From Agarophyton chilense (lineage: Eukaryota > Rhodophyta > Florideophyceae > Gracilariales > Gracilariaceae): DNA of 64,000 bases. The stretch lies in NCBI GenBank assembly GCA_030374765.1, contig JARGXX010000021.1, positions 1 to 64,000 on the forward strand, read 5' to 3'. The notes under the pieces were generated by a model. The model did not search any database. It saw only the letters and a list, made by a program, of their open reading frames with translations, and was not told the DNA's origin. The number at the start of each line of letters is the position of its first letter. Positions within the stretch are counted from its first letter, which is position 1. Positions 44,333 through 52,499 of this stretch are shown here, one piece after another. The position numbers were made by a program, and so were the translations under genes.

Positions 44333-46276
44333 ATGCCGCGTGTCTTCCTTGCTCTTTTGCCCCCAAAGATGGCGATGGCATCAAAACTTGCTGAGGGCGA
44401 GCATACCAGTTCCCAATTGGGTAATGGACGGCCGACGGTTCCCGCCCAACAAAGTGCCTTTGTGACTGGTGCATTCTTTTCGTGGACAAAAGGAAGTGGG
44501 CCGGCGTGTGTGGGACATGCATTTGTGTCTCATCCATCTCCATCGCGGCCGGTGCGTGGGCTTCGCCGCCGACCACTGCCAACCATATACACGCCTCTCT
44601 CAAGCACGAAAACACGGCGTGCACACCCGCTCAAGTGCTCGGCGAACGAGTCGGTCAGCGGCAATGGCGTGGCCGCCAAGCCCGACTGGCCGCTAGGCCC
44701 TCCTGCGCACCCCGGCAGATTTGCCCCCAAGTACTGGCTGCAAGGGCTGCGGGACGATATCAAGCGCCGTTTGCCGCTGTACGCGTCCGACTGGAAAGAT
44801 GGTCTGCGTTTCAAATCGATTCCTGTCATAATGTTTCTGTACTTTGCATGCCTGGCACCAGTGGTTGCATTCGGCGGACTAACTTTTGCGTTGACAAATG
44901 GCAGCATGGGCGTTGTTGAATTCTTGCTGAGCTCGGGTGTGAGTGGAATGGCGTACGCTTTGTTTTCGGGGCAGCCTCTAACTTTTATTGCGCCAACAGG
45001 ACTGACGCTGGCGTTTACCGTGGCGCTGTACGGATTTTGCCAGGTTGCGGCAGTGCCATTTCTGCCCATGTACGCATGGGTGGGGTTATGGACGTCTTTG
45101 ATACTTTTCATCGCGGTGATCGTGAACATGAGCGACATTATCAAGTTTTGTACGCGCTTCACGGACGACATCTTCAATTCGCTCATCGCCACCAACTTTG
45201 TGTATGAAGCGTCGCGCGCTCTGCTCAAGCCGTTCCTGCTGTTTGGGCCGGATAAGACTAACCCTTTTGTGGCGCTGGCGCTGGCATTGGGAACGCTGCT
45301 GTCGGCCAGGTGCTTGACAGGCCTTCGCACGTCGAGATACTTTTTCAAGAGGGCGAGAAACACACTTGCGGATTTCGGGCCGGTTCTGTCCATCGCGGCC
45401 ATGAGCGCCGTGGCGTCGATACCGGCTGTGGCGAAGGTGGGGCTGGAGCGACTTTCCATTCCGTCCTCGTTTTCGCTCGCCGGCGGGCGAGCGTGGGTGG
45501 TACCCATCATGACGACGCCGCTGTCGCTGCGGCTGCTGGCTATTGTGCCCGCGCTGCTGCTGACGTGTCTGTTCTTCTTGGACCAGAACATTTCCGTGCG
45601 CGTGGTGAACTCGGCGCGACACAAACTGAAGAAAGGTCCGGCGTACCACCTGGACATGCTGGTGCTGGCTGTGTGCACGTTCGCGTGTTCCATCGTGGGG
45701 CTGCCGTGGATGTGCGCCGGAACGGTTCAGTCGCTCGCGCACGTGCAGGCGCTTGCGGAGGTGGAATCGCGCGACGGTAGGGATGAAATCGTTGCAGTGC
45801 AGGAGAACCGCGTGACGGCGTTCTTTGTACATGCTGCGATCGCGTGCTCGCTGTTTCTTTTACCGGTGGTGAGTCGCATTCCGATGGCGGTGATCAGTGG
45901 GCTGTTCCTGTTCCTGGGGAGCAACATGATGAACGGAAATGAGTTTCTGGGGCGCATTCGGTACATGGTAATGGACCCCAGCATGTACCCCGCGGATTCG
46001 CCCATGACGAAAGTGTCGGCGCGGCAGGTGCACCTGTTCACGGTGCTTCAAGTGGGGTGTCTGGGCGCGCTGTGGGCGCTCAAGCTGAACAAGAAGACGA
46101 GCATGTTCTTCCCGGCGGTGATTGCGACTCTGATGGTGATCCGGTCGCAGTTGGCGCCGAGGCTGTTCGCGGCCAAGACGTTGGAAACGCTTGACGGGGA
46201 GCTGTCTGACAAGGGGGAGGACGACGTGACGGAGGCGGGTGCTCGAGTTGGGCAGCTATCGCATGCGGGCAACTGA
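44333..46276 (+). CDS. SLC4-family anion (bicarbonate/borate) transporter, probably plastid envelope
   Basis: 647 residues from ATG 44333 (MPRVFLALLPPKMAMASK); the ATG at 44369 is an alternative. About 125 N-terminal residues are Ser/Thr/Arg/Pro-rich and poor in acids, like a transit peptide. The SLC4 core follows: GLRDDIKRRLPLYASDWKDGLRFKSIPVIMFLYFACLAPVVAFGG, then LFSGQPLTFIAPTGLTLAF and VNMSDIIKFCTRFTDDIFNSLIA. About ten to twelve hydrophobic segments follow, including LFFLDQNISVRVVN and GLPWMCAGTVQSLAHVQAL, all typical of the family. The long N-terminal cytoplasmic domain of animal SLC4 is absent. A likely role is moving bicarbonate into the plastid for carbon concentration; the targeting is inferred from the leader. 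Confidence 0.88.
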   Translation: MPRVFLALLPPKMAMASKLAEGEHTSSQLGNGRPTVPAQQSAFVTGAFFSWTKGSGPACVGHAFVSHPSPSRPVRGLRRRPLPTIYTPLSSTKTRRAHPLKCSANESVSGNGVAAKPDWPLGPPAHPGRFAPKYWLQGLRDDIKRRLPLYASDWKDGLRFKSIPVIMFLYFACLAPVVAFGGLTFALTNGSMGVVEFLLSSGVSGMAYALFSGQPLTFIAPTGLTLAFTVALYGFCQVAAVPFLPMYAWVGLWTSLILFIAVIVNMSDIIKFCTRFTDDIFNSLIATNFVYEASRALLKPFLLFGPDKTNPFVALALALGTLLSARCLTGLRTSRYFFKRARNTLADFGPVLSIAAMSAVASIPAVAKVGLERLSIPSSFSLAGGRAWVVPIMTTPLSLRLLAIVPALLLTCLFFLDQNISVRVVNSARHKLKKGPAYHLDMLVLAVCTFACSIVGLPWMCAGTVQSLAHVQALAEVESRDGRDEIVAVQENRVTAFFVHAAIACSLFLLPVVSRIPMAVISGLFLFLGSNMMNGNEFLGRIRYMVMDPSMYPADSPMTKVSARQVHLFTVLQVGCLGALWALKLNKKTSMFFPAVIATLMVIRSQLAPRLFAAKTLETLDGELSDKGEDDVTEAGARVGQLSHAGN

Positions 46277-46324
46277 GCGCGATTGTAAAGAAAAAAAAAG
46301 ATGAGAGTTTGCTAGGAGGGCCAA

Positions 46325-47371
46325 CTAGAGTGGGCGATCGCGAGATGAAGAGCGGTACGGGCGGTGGCGGTGCAGCTCGTGTTCGCGGTCTCGGTCGCGG
46401 CCTCTGTCTCTGTCTCTGTCCCTGTCTCTGTCTCTGTCCCTGTCTCTGTCTCGGTCGCGGTCGCGGTCTCGGTCGCGGTCTCGGTCTCGGTCTCGATTGC
46501 GTTGGCGATCGTTGTCTCTGTCCCTGTCTCTGTCGCGGTCGCGTTGACGTTCGCGGTCGCGTTGGCGATCACGATCGCGTTGGCGGTCGCGGTCGCGGTC
46601 ACGGTCGCGGTCGCGGTCGCGGTCACGATCGCGGTAGCGGTCGCGGTCGCGCTGCACATAACGGTCATACGAGTCGGAGCGGCGGTGGTGCCATGGCGGG
46701 CGGTGGCGCTCGTCACGGGGCGCAGGGTGGTAGTATGGGCGGGGGCGCGGCGGCGGTGGTGGGAGCGGCTGGGAGTTGGGAGCGGTGGGAGCGGCTGCAG
46801 CGGTAGTGGCAGCGGCGGGGGACGGGGGCGGGGGCGGGCGGAGATGCAAAAAGTGACAAAAGTGACCGCGCTCACAGTGGCCGTTGGTCTCGAAGGGGCG
46901 ACATTTGCCGTCGCGAAAGTCGGTTACAGGGGAGAACTCGGCGACGACGGGGCGGCCGGCGTAGTAGCGGCCATTGACGGCGTTGAGAGCGGCTTGGGCG
47001 GCGCGATCGTCGAAAAACTTGACGTAGGTGTTGCCTGCAAGATGGTCGGCGAGATTCTGGCAAACATAGAGCTTGTCGATGGGGCCGTGCTTTGAGAGCT
47101 CGTCGTATATATCGTAGTAAAAGTCTTCAAAGTGGTGGGGCAGATCTTGGGGGGGGATGGAGGGGGGGGGTAGATGGTGGTTTGCGGCGAGGGCGGCGAG
47201 CTGGTCGGGGGAGACGTAGAGGTTGTGCAGAAGGATGGTGCGGCTGAAGAGGGGCTTGTGGTGGACGCGCGAGCAGCGGTCGCCGTGGCGACAGGCGCCG
47301 ATCTTGAAGTAGAAGGGGCAGTTGACGCGGTCCTTCTCGGTGCCGTAGATGGAGGCGAGGTGCTCGGCCAT
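46325..47371 (-). CDS. U2AF1: Splicing factor U2AF small subunit (U2AF35)
   Basis: 348 residues from the ATG at 47371 (MAEHLASIYGTEKDRVNCPFYFKIGACRHGDRCSR). Order: CCCH finger 1 (Cys18, Cys27, Cys33, His37); the U2AF homology RRM, with ILLHNLYVSP, the family DFYYDIYDEL motif, NTYVKFFDDRAAQAALNAVNGRYYAGRPV and AEFSPVTDFRDGKCRPF; CCCH finger 2 (Cys157, Cys166, Cys172, His176); a Pro/Ala linker; and a tail of about 100 residues that is almost pure Arg-Asp repeats ending in RSSSRDRPL. It recognises the AG of 3' splice sites with U2AF65. Usual relatives carry an RS or glycine-rich tail of about 60 residues; the RD tail here is longer and unusually regular. Divergent from the RNF10-like gene. Confidence 0.96.
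   Translation of the reverse strand: MAEHLASIYGTEKDRVNCPFYFKIGACRHGDRCSRVHHKPLFSRTILLHNLYVSPDQLAALAANHHLPPPSIPPQDLPHHFEDFYYDIYDELSKHGPIDKLYVCQNLADHLAGNTYVKFFDDRAAQAALNAVNGRYYAGRPVVAEFSPVTDFRDGKCRPFETNGHCERGHFCHFLHLRPPPPPSPAAATTAAAAPTAPNSQPLPPPPPRPRPYYHPAPRDERHRPPWHHRRSDSYDRYVQRDRDRYRDRDRDRDRDRDRDRDRQRDRDRQRDRERQRDRDRDRDRDNDRQRNRDRDRDRDRDRDRDRDRDRDRDRDRDRDRDRGRDRDREHELHRHRPYRSSSRDRPL
46384..46660 (-). repeat. Hexamer-type repeat encoding the Arg-Asp tail
   Basis: A tract of short units (variants of CGCGAC, CGAGAC, CAGAGA) encoding RDRDRD. It lies entirely inside the U2AF35 gene and is expected to vary in length by slippage. Confidence 0.85.
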
Positions 47372-47676
47372 GGGGGGTGGGGGTGGGGGTGGTGTGAGGG
47401 AGGGGAGGGAGGGAGGTGGGTGGAGGGCGCACACATGAAGTATGTACGCTTTTTGGTATGTACGCTTTTTGGTATGTACGCTTTTTGGTATGTACGCTTT
47501 TTGGTATGTACGAAAGCGAATTTGGAACACGTACTGTAGAGAGAGTGATGACAGGTGTACAGGAGGTGGAGGAGTGGTTGCGGTTGCGGTTGCGGTTGCG
47601 TTGCGGGCGTGGCGTTGGTCGCGCGCTTCGCGGCGGGGGGGGGGGGGGGAAGAGCAGACGGCGCGGACGTAGCGGC
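47372..47676. promoter_or_regulatory. Bidirectional promoter region of U2AF35 and the RNF10-like gene
   Basis: The two ATGs (47371 minus, 47677 plus) are 305 bp apart. The interval holds G-rich runs and a 16-bp tandem array at its centre, so both genes must be started from here or share overlapping 5' UTRs. Confidence 0.65.
47440..47512. repeat. Four perfect 16-bp tandem repeats plus a partial fifth
   Basis: The unit GTATGTACGCTTTTTG occurs at 47440, 47456, 47472 and 47488, with a 9-bp remainder at 47504-47512. It sits in the middle of the divergent promoter and has a T5 run once per unit. Confidence 0.95.
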
Positions 47677-49173
47677 ATGGAGACGGCACAGCAGCACGAG
47701 CGCGAGCGATGGAGCGCGCGAGCGCACGCGGGCAGTCGCTTGCTGCTGACGTCGCACTCGGACGCGCTCGGCACGACGACGGCGCCGGCGGCGTCGCCGT
47801 CGTGGGCTCGCGTGGCGGCGGTGGTGCTGTACGGCTCGCGCGTGTGCCCCATCTGTCTTGAAGAGTGCGCGCGCGGGGCGCGCGTAACGCCGTGCGCGCA
47901 CGCACTTCATCTTGCGTGCGCGCTGCGTCTGCTACGACGCGCGGCGGCGGCACGTTGCCCGCAGTGCGCGGCGCCGCTGCACGCCGAGCAGCTGCGGGCG
48001 GCGGTGGTGGTGGCGTCAAGCGCGGCGGAGCGCGTGGCGCCGGGTGTGCAGTTGCAGCTTTGTCTGGTGGCCGTGTCGCGCGCCTCGCGCGTGGCCGTGG
48101 CGTTGCGCCATGTGCCGCGCGCTCACGATGGCGCTCTTCGCGCGCTGCTTGGCGTCATGCCCGTGTTCACTCACTGCCAGCAAGCGCTGTTCTCGCGCTT
48201 TGCCATCGCGCATGCGCGCGTCGTGCGTCGCTTGTTGGCCGATGATGCGCGCGCCTTGCGCGCCGCCCTTGCCGACTGCGAGCCCGACGCGCCCGACGTG
48301 CGCGTGTTGCGCGCCGCGCTGCGCGACATAACCCTGCAGCGCGCGCGCACCACTTCGCTCGTCACTCCCACCGCAGACCACAACCACAACCACAACCACG
48401 CGGCGGACACGGCAGCGCCGTGGTTCTTCTACCAGGCGAGCGACGGCAGTCACGCGTACCTACACCCGACCAACCACCGCGCGCTACACACGCAGTACGG
48501 CGGCGACTTTGCGAGCGGCGCGCCGCGCACTCTGCGCGCCACCGTACTAGACGTGGAGCGGCACACAATGAGCGCGGCGCTTCGTGGTCGCTACCGCTTT
48601 TTGTCGCACGTGCCGGATGGATGCCACTTTGCGCTGGTGGATGTGCGACTCACGCCGTTGGTATCAGCATGCACGCTAGCCGCGCACCAACACGTGCTGG
48701 TGGCGCGTGCCGCTCGACGCAACGCACGCGCTGCGGACGACGCCAGACGCGACCAGCTGCGACAGCGACACGAGGTGCGATTGATGGCGCGCTACGTGCG
48801 CGCGTGCGCCGTGACGGGCGTGGTGCACGTCTCGCCGCAGGTGGCGCCGGGCGACGCGGCGGGTGGCGCCAGCTTTCCGGCGCTTGGCGGCGGCGGCGGC
48901 GGCGGCGAGCAAGAGCAAGAGCAAGAGGTGGTAGAAGTGGCAGAGAGAGAGGTGCATGACAGAGAGAGTTACAGCGCGGTGACGGCTGGTATGGGACTGT
49001 TTCCCGCGCTGCGCGCAGACGGGCAAGCGGAGGCAGCGGTGGCGGCGGCGGCATCGTCGCAGGAAGCACGCGGCGCTTGGGCAGCAACGGCGGTGGCGCG
49101 ACGCACAGCGCGCAAGGGACACGCAAAGGGAACCATCGTGTTGTCGACGGCGGGCGCGCAGCACCGACGATGA
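47677..49173 (+). CDS. RNF10: RING E3 ubiquitin ligase, RNF10/Mag2-like
   Basis: 498 residues from ATG 47677 (METAQQHERERW); codons in frame further upstream overlap the promoter repeats and look untranslated. The RING is CPIC...TPCAHALHLAC...CPQC (Cys57, Cys60, Cys73, His75, His78, Cys81, Cys94, Cys97). The region around WFFYQASDGSHAYLHPTNHRAL, with TLRATVLDVERHTMSAALRGRYRFLSHVPDGCHFALVDV, matches the RNF10-specific domain (FYQAEDGQHxFLHPxNxRCL...RYLSHLPLTCEF). Relatives ubiquitinate uS3 and uS5 of stalled 40S subunits. The C-terminus has a Gly run and a Glu-Gln-Glu repeat. It is shorter than human RNF10 (about 800 residues), with extreme GC and Ala/Arg content. Confidence 0.85.
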   Translation: METAQQHERERWSARAHAGSRLLLTSHSDALGTTTAPAASPSWARVAAVVLYGSRVCPICLEECARGARVTPCAHALHLACALRLLRRAAAARCPQCAAPLHAEQLRAAVVVASSAAERVAPGVQLQLCLVAVSRASRVAVALRHVPRAHDGALRALLGVMPVFTHCQQALFSRFAIAHARVVRRLLADDARALRAALADCEPDAPDVRVLRAALRDITLQRARTTSLVTPTADHNHNHNHAADTAAPWFFYQASDGSHAYLHPTNHRALHTQYGGDFASGAPRTLRATVLDVERHTMSAALRGRYRFLSHVPDGCHFALVDVRLTPLVSACTLAAHQHVLVARAARRNARAADDARRDQLRQRHEVRLMARYVRACAVTGVVHVSPQVAPGDAAGGASFPALGGGGGGGEQEQEQEVVEVAEREVHDRESYSAVTAGMGLFPALRADGQAEAAVAAAASSQEARGAWAATAVARRTARKGHAKGTIVLSTAGAQHRR

Positions 49174-49246
49174 AGCAAGCAAGCAAGCAAGCAAACAAGC
49201 AAACAAGCAAGCGCGCAGTAAAAGCAGTGTGTGTGTGTTTGTTGTG
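49174..49246. repeat. Short tandem repeat between converging genes
   Basis: AAGC repeats (AAGCAAGCAAGC) right after the stop of the RNF10-like gene, followed by a TGTG run, before the stop of the converging small gene. The 3' UTRs must overlap or be very short. Confidence 0.7.
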
Positions 49247-49660
49247 TTATTTGTGAATAGCATTCTGCGCAAGCGCGTCAACGCGCTCGGCGAGCGCGTT
49301 GAGACGACGCACCAACGCCTTGCGGCGCGCAAGAAGCACGGAGATGCGACACGACGACTGACGGTCGCCGGCGCGCAGCGCGGCCGCGGCCGCCTGCTTT
49401 GAGATGCGCACATTGTCCAGACGTAGCAACGCCTGCGTCACGCTCTCGGCCAGCTGCAGCGCGTTGGGCGATTCGTTGGGCGATTTGTTGGGCGATTTGT
49501 TGGGCGTTTCCTTGGGCGTTTCCTTGGGCGCGTCGTGGTCTGCGTCGCGCGCGTCGGCGGAGAGATGCGCGGCGTGCGTCTCGAGCGCGGCCACGCGCGC
49601 GTGCAGCTCATCGATGCAACGTGCCGCGGCGTCGGCGTCGGCGGCGGCGGCGTCGGCCAT
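49247..49660 (-). CDS. Small coiled-coil protein, possibly BAG-domain-like
   Basis: 137 residues from the ATG at 49660 (MADAAAADADAAARC). An N-terminal coiled coil (CIDELHARVAALETHAAHL) is followed by a repeated KETPKETPNKSPNKSPNESPN linker. The helical C-terminus ESVTQALLRLDNVRIS...RRKALVRRLNALAERVDAL recalls the last two helices of a BAG domain (LxKLDxI...RK..V..I..L...VD), which binds the Hsp70 ATPase domain. That resemblance is weak and from memory. Frames upstream of this ATG run into the 17-bp repeats and are probably untranslated. It converges on the RNF10-like gene. Confidence 0.6.
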   Translation of the reverse strand: MADAAAADADAAARCIDELHARVAALETHAAHLSADARDADHDAPKETPKETPNKSPNKSPNESPNALQLAESVTQALLRLDNVRISKQAAAAALRAGDRQSSCRISVLLARRKALVRRLNALAERVDALAQNAIHK

Positions 49661-49704
49661 GGCGGGCGGTCGGTGGCGATGGTGGAGCGGCGAGAAGCGC
49701 GACG

Positions 49705-49772
49705 GCGCCACCATGAGATGCGCGCCACCATGAGATGCGCGCCACCATGAGATGCGCGCCTCCATGAGATGC
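49705..49772. repeat. Four 17-bp tandem repeats upstream of the small gene
   Basis: The unit GCGCCACCATGAGATGC is repeated at 49705, 49722, 49739 and 49756; the last unit has one substitution. It lies 45-112 bp upstream of the ATG at 49660, so in its 5' UTR or promoter. Confidence 0.9.
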
Positions 49773-49853
49773 GCGGCGCGCGCCGCCGCATGGCACGTAA
49801 ACAGCAACAAAAAAGCAACGAAAAAAATATTCTGCCGCAGCGCGCGCGCGAGA

Positions 49854-49933
49854 TGAAAGCGGTGAGATTCGAACTCACGCCCCGGAGGACTAGTGCCTTA
49901 AACTAGCGCCTTAGACCACTCGGCCACGCTTCC
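49854..49933 (-). tRNA. tRNA-Leu (anticodon AAG)
   Basis: 80 nt on the minus strand. Acceptor GGAAGCG pairs with CGCTTTC (one G-T pair), with discriminator A. D arm TGGCCGAGTGGTCTAAGGC; anticodon stem CTAGT/ACTAG around the loop TTAAGGC, so the anticodon is AAG; a long variable arm (class II), and a T arm with GTTCGAATC. No intron, and no encoded CCA. It sits 53 bp downstream of an A-rich run and just upstream of the armadillo gene. Confidence 0.96.
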
Positions 49934-50141
49934 GTGCGCGCGCCCTGCCACTGTGCTTGCTGAGTGCATTCCGGCGTTGCAACTTTATGCCAACAGGCGA
50001 CTCGCGCGACGCGCCCCGCAGCAGCGCTTCGGCTGCGCTTCAGCTGCGCTTCAGCTGCGCTTCACACTCAACAAGCGTTGCTTGCTGCTGTGGCGACTGC
50101 TCGCGCACGGCGCGCCCCCGCCGCCATCGCAGCCGCCCGCC

Positions 50142-52499
50142 ATGTCGTCGCCGTCGCCGCCACCGTCGTCGCCACCGTCGTCGCCGTCGCCACCGTCTTC
50201 GCCGTCTTCGCCGTCTTCGCCGTCTTCGCCGTCGCCGTCGCCGCCACCGTCGCTCGACAGCGCCAGTGACACGGAGCGCGACGCACCGTCAAGCAGCGCG
50301 CTGGCGACGCAGCGCTACGCGCGCGCCACGGCGCAACAAGCGCACGCTACGCTGCGCACGGCCGCGCAGCGCGCCGCCTTCCTGCACGCCGTGCTGGGCG
50401 ACGCGTCGCTCGCGCAGCAAGACGCCTTGTACGACGCGGCGTTGCTCGCCGCGCTGCACGTGCGCGCGCGCGAGTTACTCCGAACCACCACCGCCGCGCT
50501 GCACGACGCCGCCGCCAGCACCGAGCGCCACCACGCCGAGCGCCACCACGCCGAGCGCCACAACGCCGTGGACGCGCTGCTGGCGTTGCTCACGCTGTTC
50601 GCGGCGCAGTGGCCACTGCTGCTGGACGTGGCGGCGCGCGAGCGCGAGCGCGTGCTTCGCGCCGTCATGGCCGCCGCGCACATGACGCGCCGTCGTGAGC
50701 GCGGCGCCGCGCGCGTGTTGGGCGCCTTGCGCGCGCTCTGCGTCACGGATGACATGCGTCGTCGCGCCATGCTGCACGGCGTCGTGTCGCTCACGTTGCG
50801 AATGCACGCCGCTCACGCCGCGTCGCGCCCCATCGCCGTGCGCGCCGTCGCCCTTCTCGCCAACGTCGCCTTCGGCTGTGCGCATCGCAAGCGCGCCATT
50901 GCGCGCGCCGGCGCCTTCGACATGCTGGCCGCCGTGCTCAGCAACTTTCCGCGCGACCACGCCCTGTTGCTGCGCGTCGCCCTCGCCGTGCGCAATCTGG
51001 CTCACGGCTCGCAGCTCAACCAGTTTGTGGCCGCCAACGCCGGCATCGTCGACGCTCTGGCCGCCGCCTTGCTGCGCTTTCGTGCCGCCGCCGCCCACGC
51101 CCCCCTCCGTCTGCAGTGCGTCATGGCCCTGCACACCCTTTGCCACGACCACCAGCCCAACCGCCACCGCCTCGTCCGCTTTCACCCCTGCTCCCCCGAC
51201 CTTCCTGTGCCCGACCTTCCTGTGTCCGACCTTCCTGTTTGCCACAACCCCACCCACGATGCTGCCGCCCAAGTGCTCGACGAGCACGGCGACGTCGTCG
51301 TCGACGAGGAGCAGCCGCTCGCCTCTCACCTCACCCCGCACTTCACCCACGGCGCCGCCCTCTCTCCCGGCAAGCCCCTGCCCGCCGCCGCGCCCTCGCC
51401 CTCCGCCTCCACCACCACCTCCGCCACCTCCGCCACCTCCGCCACCTCCGCCACTTCCGCCACCAACCACCCCCCCCTCACGCGAGCCATCATCCACACC
51501 ATGCGAAGGGACCCCGACCACGCCCTGCTCCTGCACACCGCCTTGTCGCTGCTCACCCTGCTCGCCCTGCACCACCCCGACGTCCAGCTCGCCATCGCCC
51601 AGCAGGGCGCCCTTCACGTCGCCGTCGCCGCCATCAAACGACACCCGCACCACACCTCCATCGCCACCGCCGCCGCCGCCCTCATCCGCTGCCTGTGTGT
51701 GCACCCAGCCAACCGCACCCTCCTCACCTCCGGCCTCCCCGTCCTCATCTCCGCCCTCAACAACCACCGCGCCCACCCGCACGTCGTGTGCGAGCTCGCC
51801 GCCGCTCTCAGCAACGCCGTCTTCGAAAACGAAAAGAACAGTGCCTGTGTCGTCAACAACCGCGCCATCCCCGCTGTCATCCTCGCCATGCACCACTGCC
51901 CCGAAACCGACCTCATGCTGTTGGACGCCGCTCTGTGCGCGCTGCGCAATTTTGTGCACTCCAGCTACAGCGCCGCCCTTTCCGCCGTCAACGACGCCGC
52001 CATCCCCGCCGCCGTCGCCGCCCTGGACCGCACCAAGGACGCCGCCACCCACGGCCAGCGCGTGGTGCAAGAGCAGGCCGTGCTGTTCCTGCTCGACCTC
52101 GCCGAGCTCGCCCCGCACGCCAAAAAGCACATGCGCACCGCCCAAGCCGCCGACTGGATTGAAAACGCGCTGGCAAAGCTCCCCATCCACCACTACGCTG
52201 AGCTGCACTCCGCCGCCGACTCGCTGCTGGCCGAGCTTGCGCACCCGACCCACTCCGATGCCCCGTTTGCCAACTCGCGCACCGCCAGCTCCAGTCAACC
52301 ACCCAGCGCCAAGCCGTCCTTCATTCCCTCACGCCGCCTGTTTGGCGCGTTTCTTCTGCCCAGACGCGCCGCTACCACCACCGACACGCGCAAGAGATTT
52401 GTCGCGCGTAGCATGCCGCTCACTAGCCCCACGGCTGATGCGCCGCGCAAGACCAAGCGACTCTCGAAACGGCTGCGCTTTGGAACCACCCTGTCGTGA
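50142..52499 (+). CDS. Armadillo-repeat protein
   Basis: 785 residues from ATG 50142 (MSSPSPPPSSPPSSPSPPSS); in-frame codons upstream to 49953 touch the tRNA flank and are unlikely to be translated. The N-terminal 40 residues are a Ser/Pro repeat. The rest is alpha-helical with armadillo-like units, for example LRCAHRKRAIARAGAFDMLAAVLSNF, NLAHGSQLNQFVAANAGIVDALAAALL, ALSNAVFENEKNSACVVNNRAIPAVILAMHHC and LRNFVHSSYSAALSAVNDAAIPAAVAAL. A loop around residues 350-450 contains a three-fold DLPVP repeat and a run of TSA repeats. The C-terminus is basic. Armadillo proteins bind partners; no enzyme domain is seen, and the pathway is unknown. Very GC-rich. Confidence 0.85.
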   Translation: MSSPSPPPSSPPSSPSPPSSPSSPSSPSSPSPSPPPSLDSASDTERDAPSSSALATQRYARATAQQAHATLRTAAQRAAFLHAVLGDASLAQQDALYDAALLAALHVRARELLRTTTAALHDAAASTERHHAERHHAERHNAVDALLALLTLFAAQWPLLLDVAARERERVLRAVMAAAHMTRRRERGAARVLGALRALCVTDDMRRRAMLHGVVSLTLRMHAAHAASRPIAVRAVALLANVAFGCAHRKRAIARAGAFDMLAAVLSNFPRDHALLLRVALAVRNLAHGSQLNQFVAANAGIVDALAAALLRFRAAAAHAPLRLQCVMALHTLCHDHQPNRHRLVRFHPCSPDLPVPDLPVSDLPVCHNPTHDAAAQVLDEHGDVVVDEEQPLASHLTPHFTHGAALSPGKPLPAAAPSPSASTTTSATSATSATSATSATNHPPLTRAIIHTMRRDPDHALLLHTALSLLTLLALHHPDVQLAIAQQGALHVAVAAIKRHPHHTSIATAAAALIRCLCVHPANRTLLTSGLPVLISALNNHRAHPHVVCELAAALSNAVFENEKNSACVVNNRAIPAVILAMHHCPETDLMLLDAALCALRNFVHSSYSAALSAVNDAAIPAAVAALDRTKDAATHGQRVVQEQAVLFLLDLAELAPHAKKHMRTAQAADWIENALAKLPIHHYAELHSAADSLLAELAHPTHSDAPFANSRTASSSQPPSAKPSFIPSRRLFGAFLLPRRAATTTDTRKRFVARSMPLTSPTADAPRKTKRLSKRLRFGTTLS

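Noticed and set aside
44530-45693. 387-codon minus-strand frame opposite the SLC4 gene
   Set aside because: No domain; an antisense shadow of a clear membrane transporter.
46364-47095. 243-codon plus-strand frame opposite U2AF35
   Set aside because: It is the antisense reading of the Arg-Asp repeat tract, giving Val/Ser repeats; no real protein is supported.
47440-47512. CRISPR-like array
   Set aside because: Direct tandem units without spacers in a eukaryotic promoter; a simple tandem repeat.
47416-47676. N-terminal extension of the RNF10-like protein
   Set aside because: It would translate the 16-bp promoter repeats and lies in the divergent promoter; the ATG at 47677 fits better.
50475-52298. 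607-codon minus-strand frame opposite the armadillo gene
   Set aside because: Gly/Val-rich antisense shadow caused by high GC; the plus-strand frame has clear armadillo repeats.
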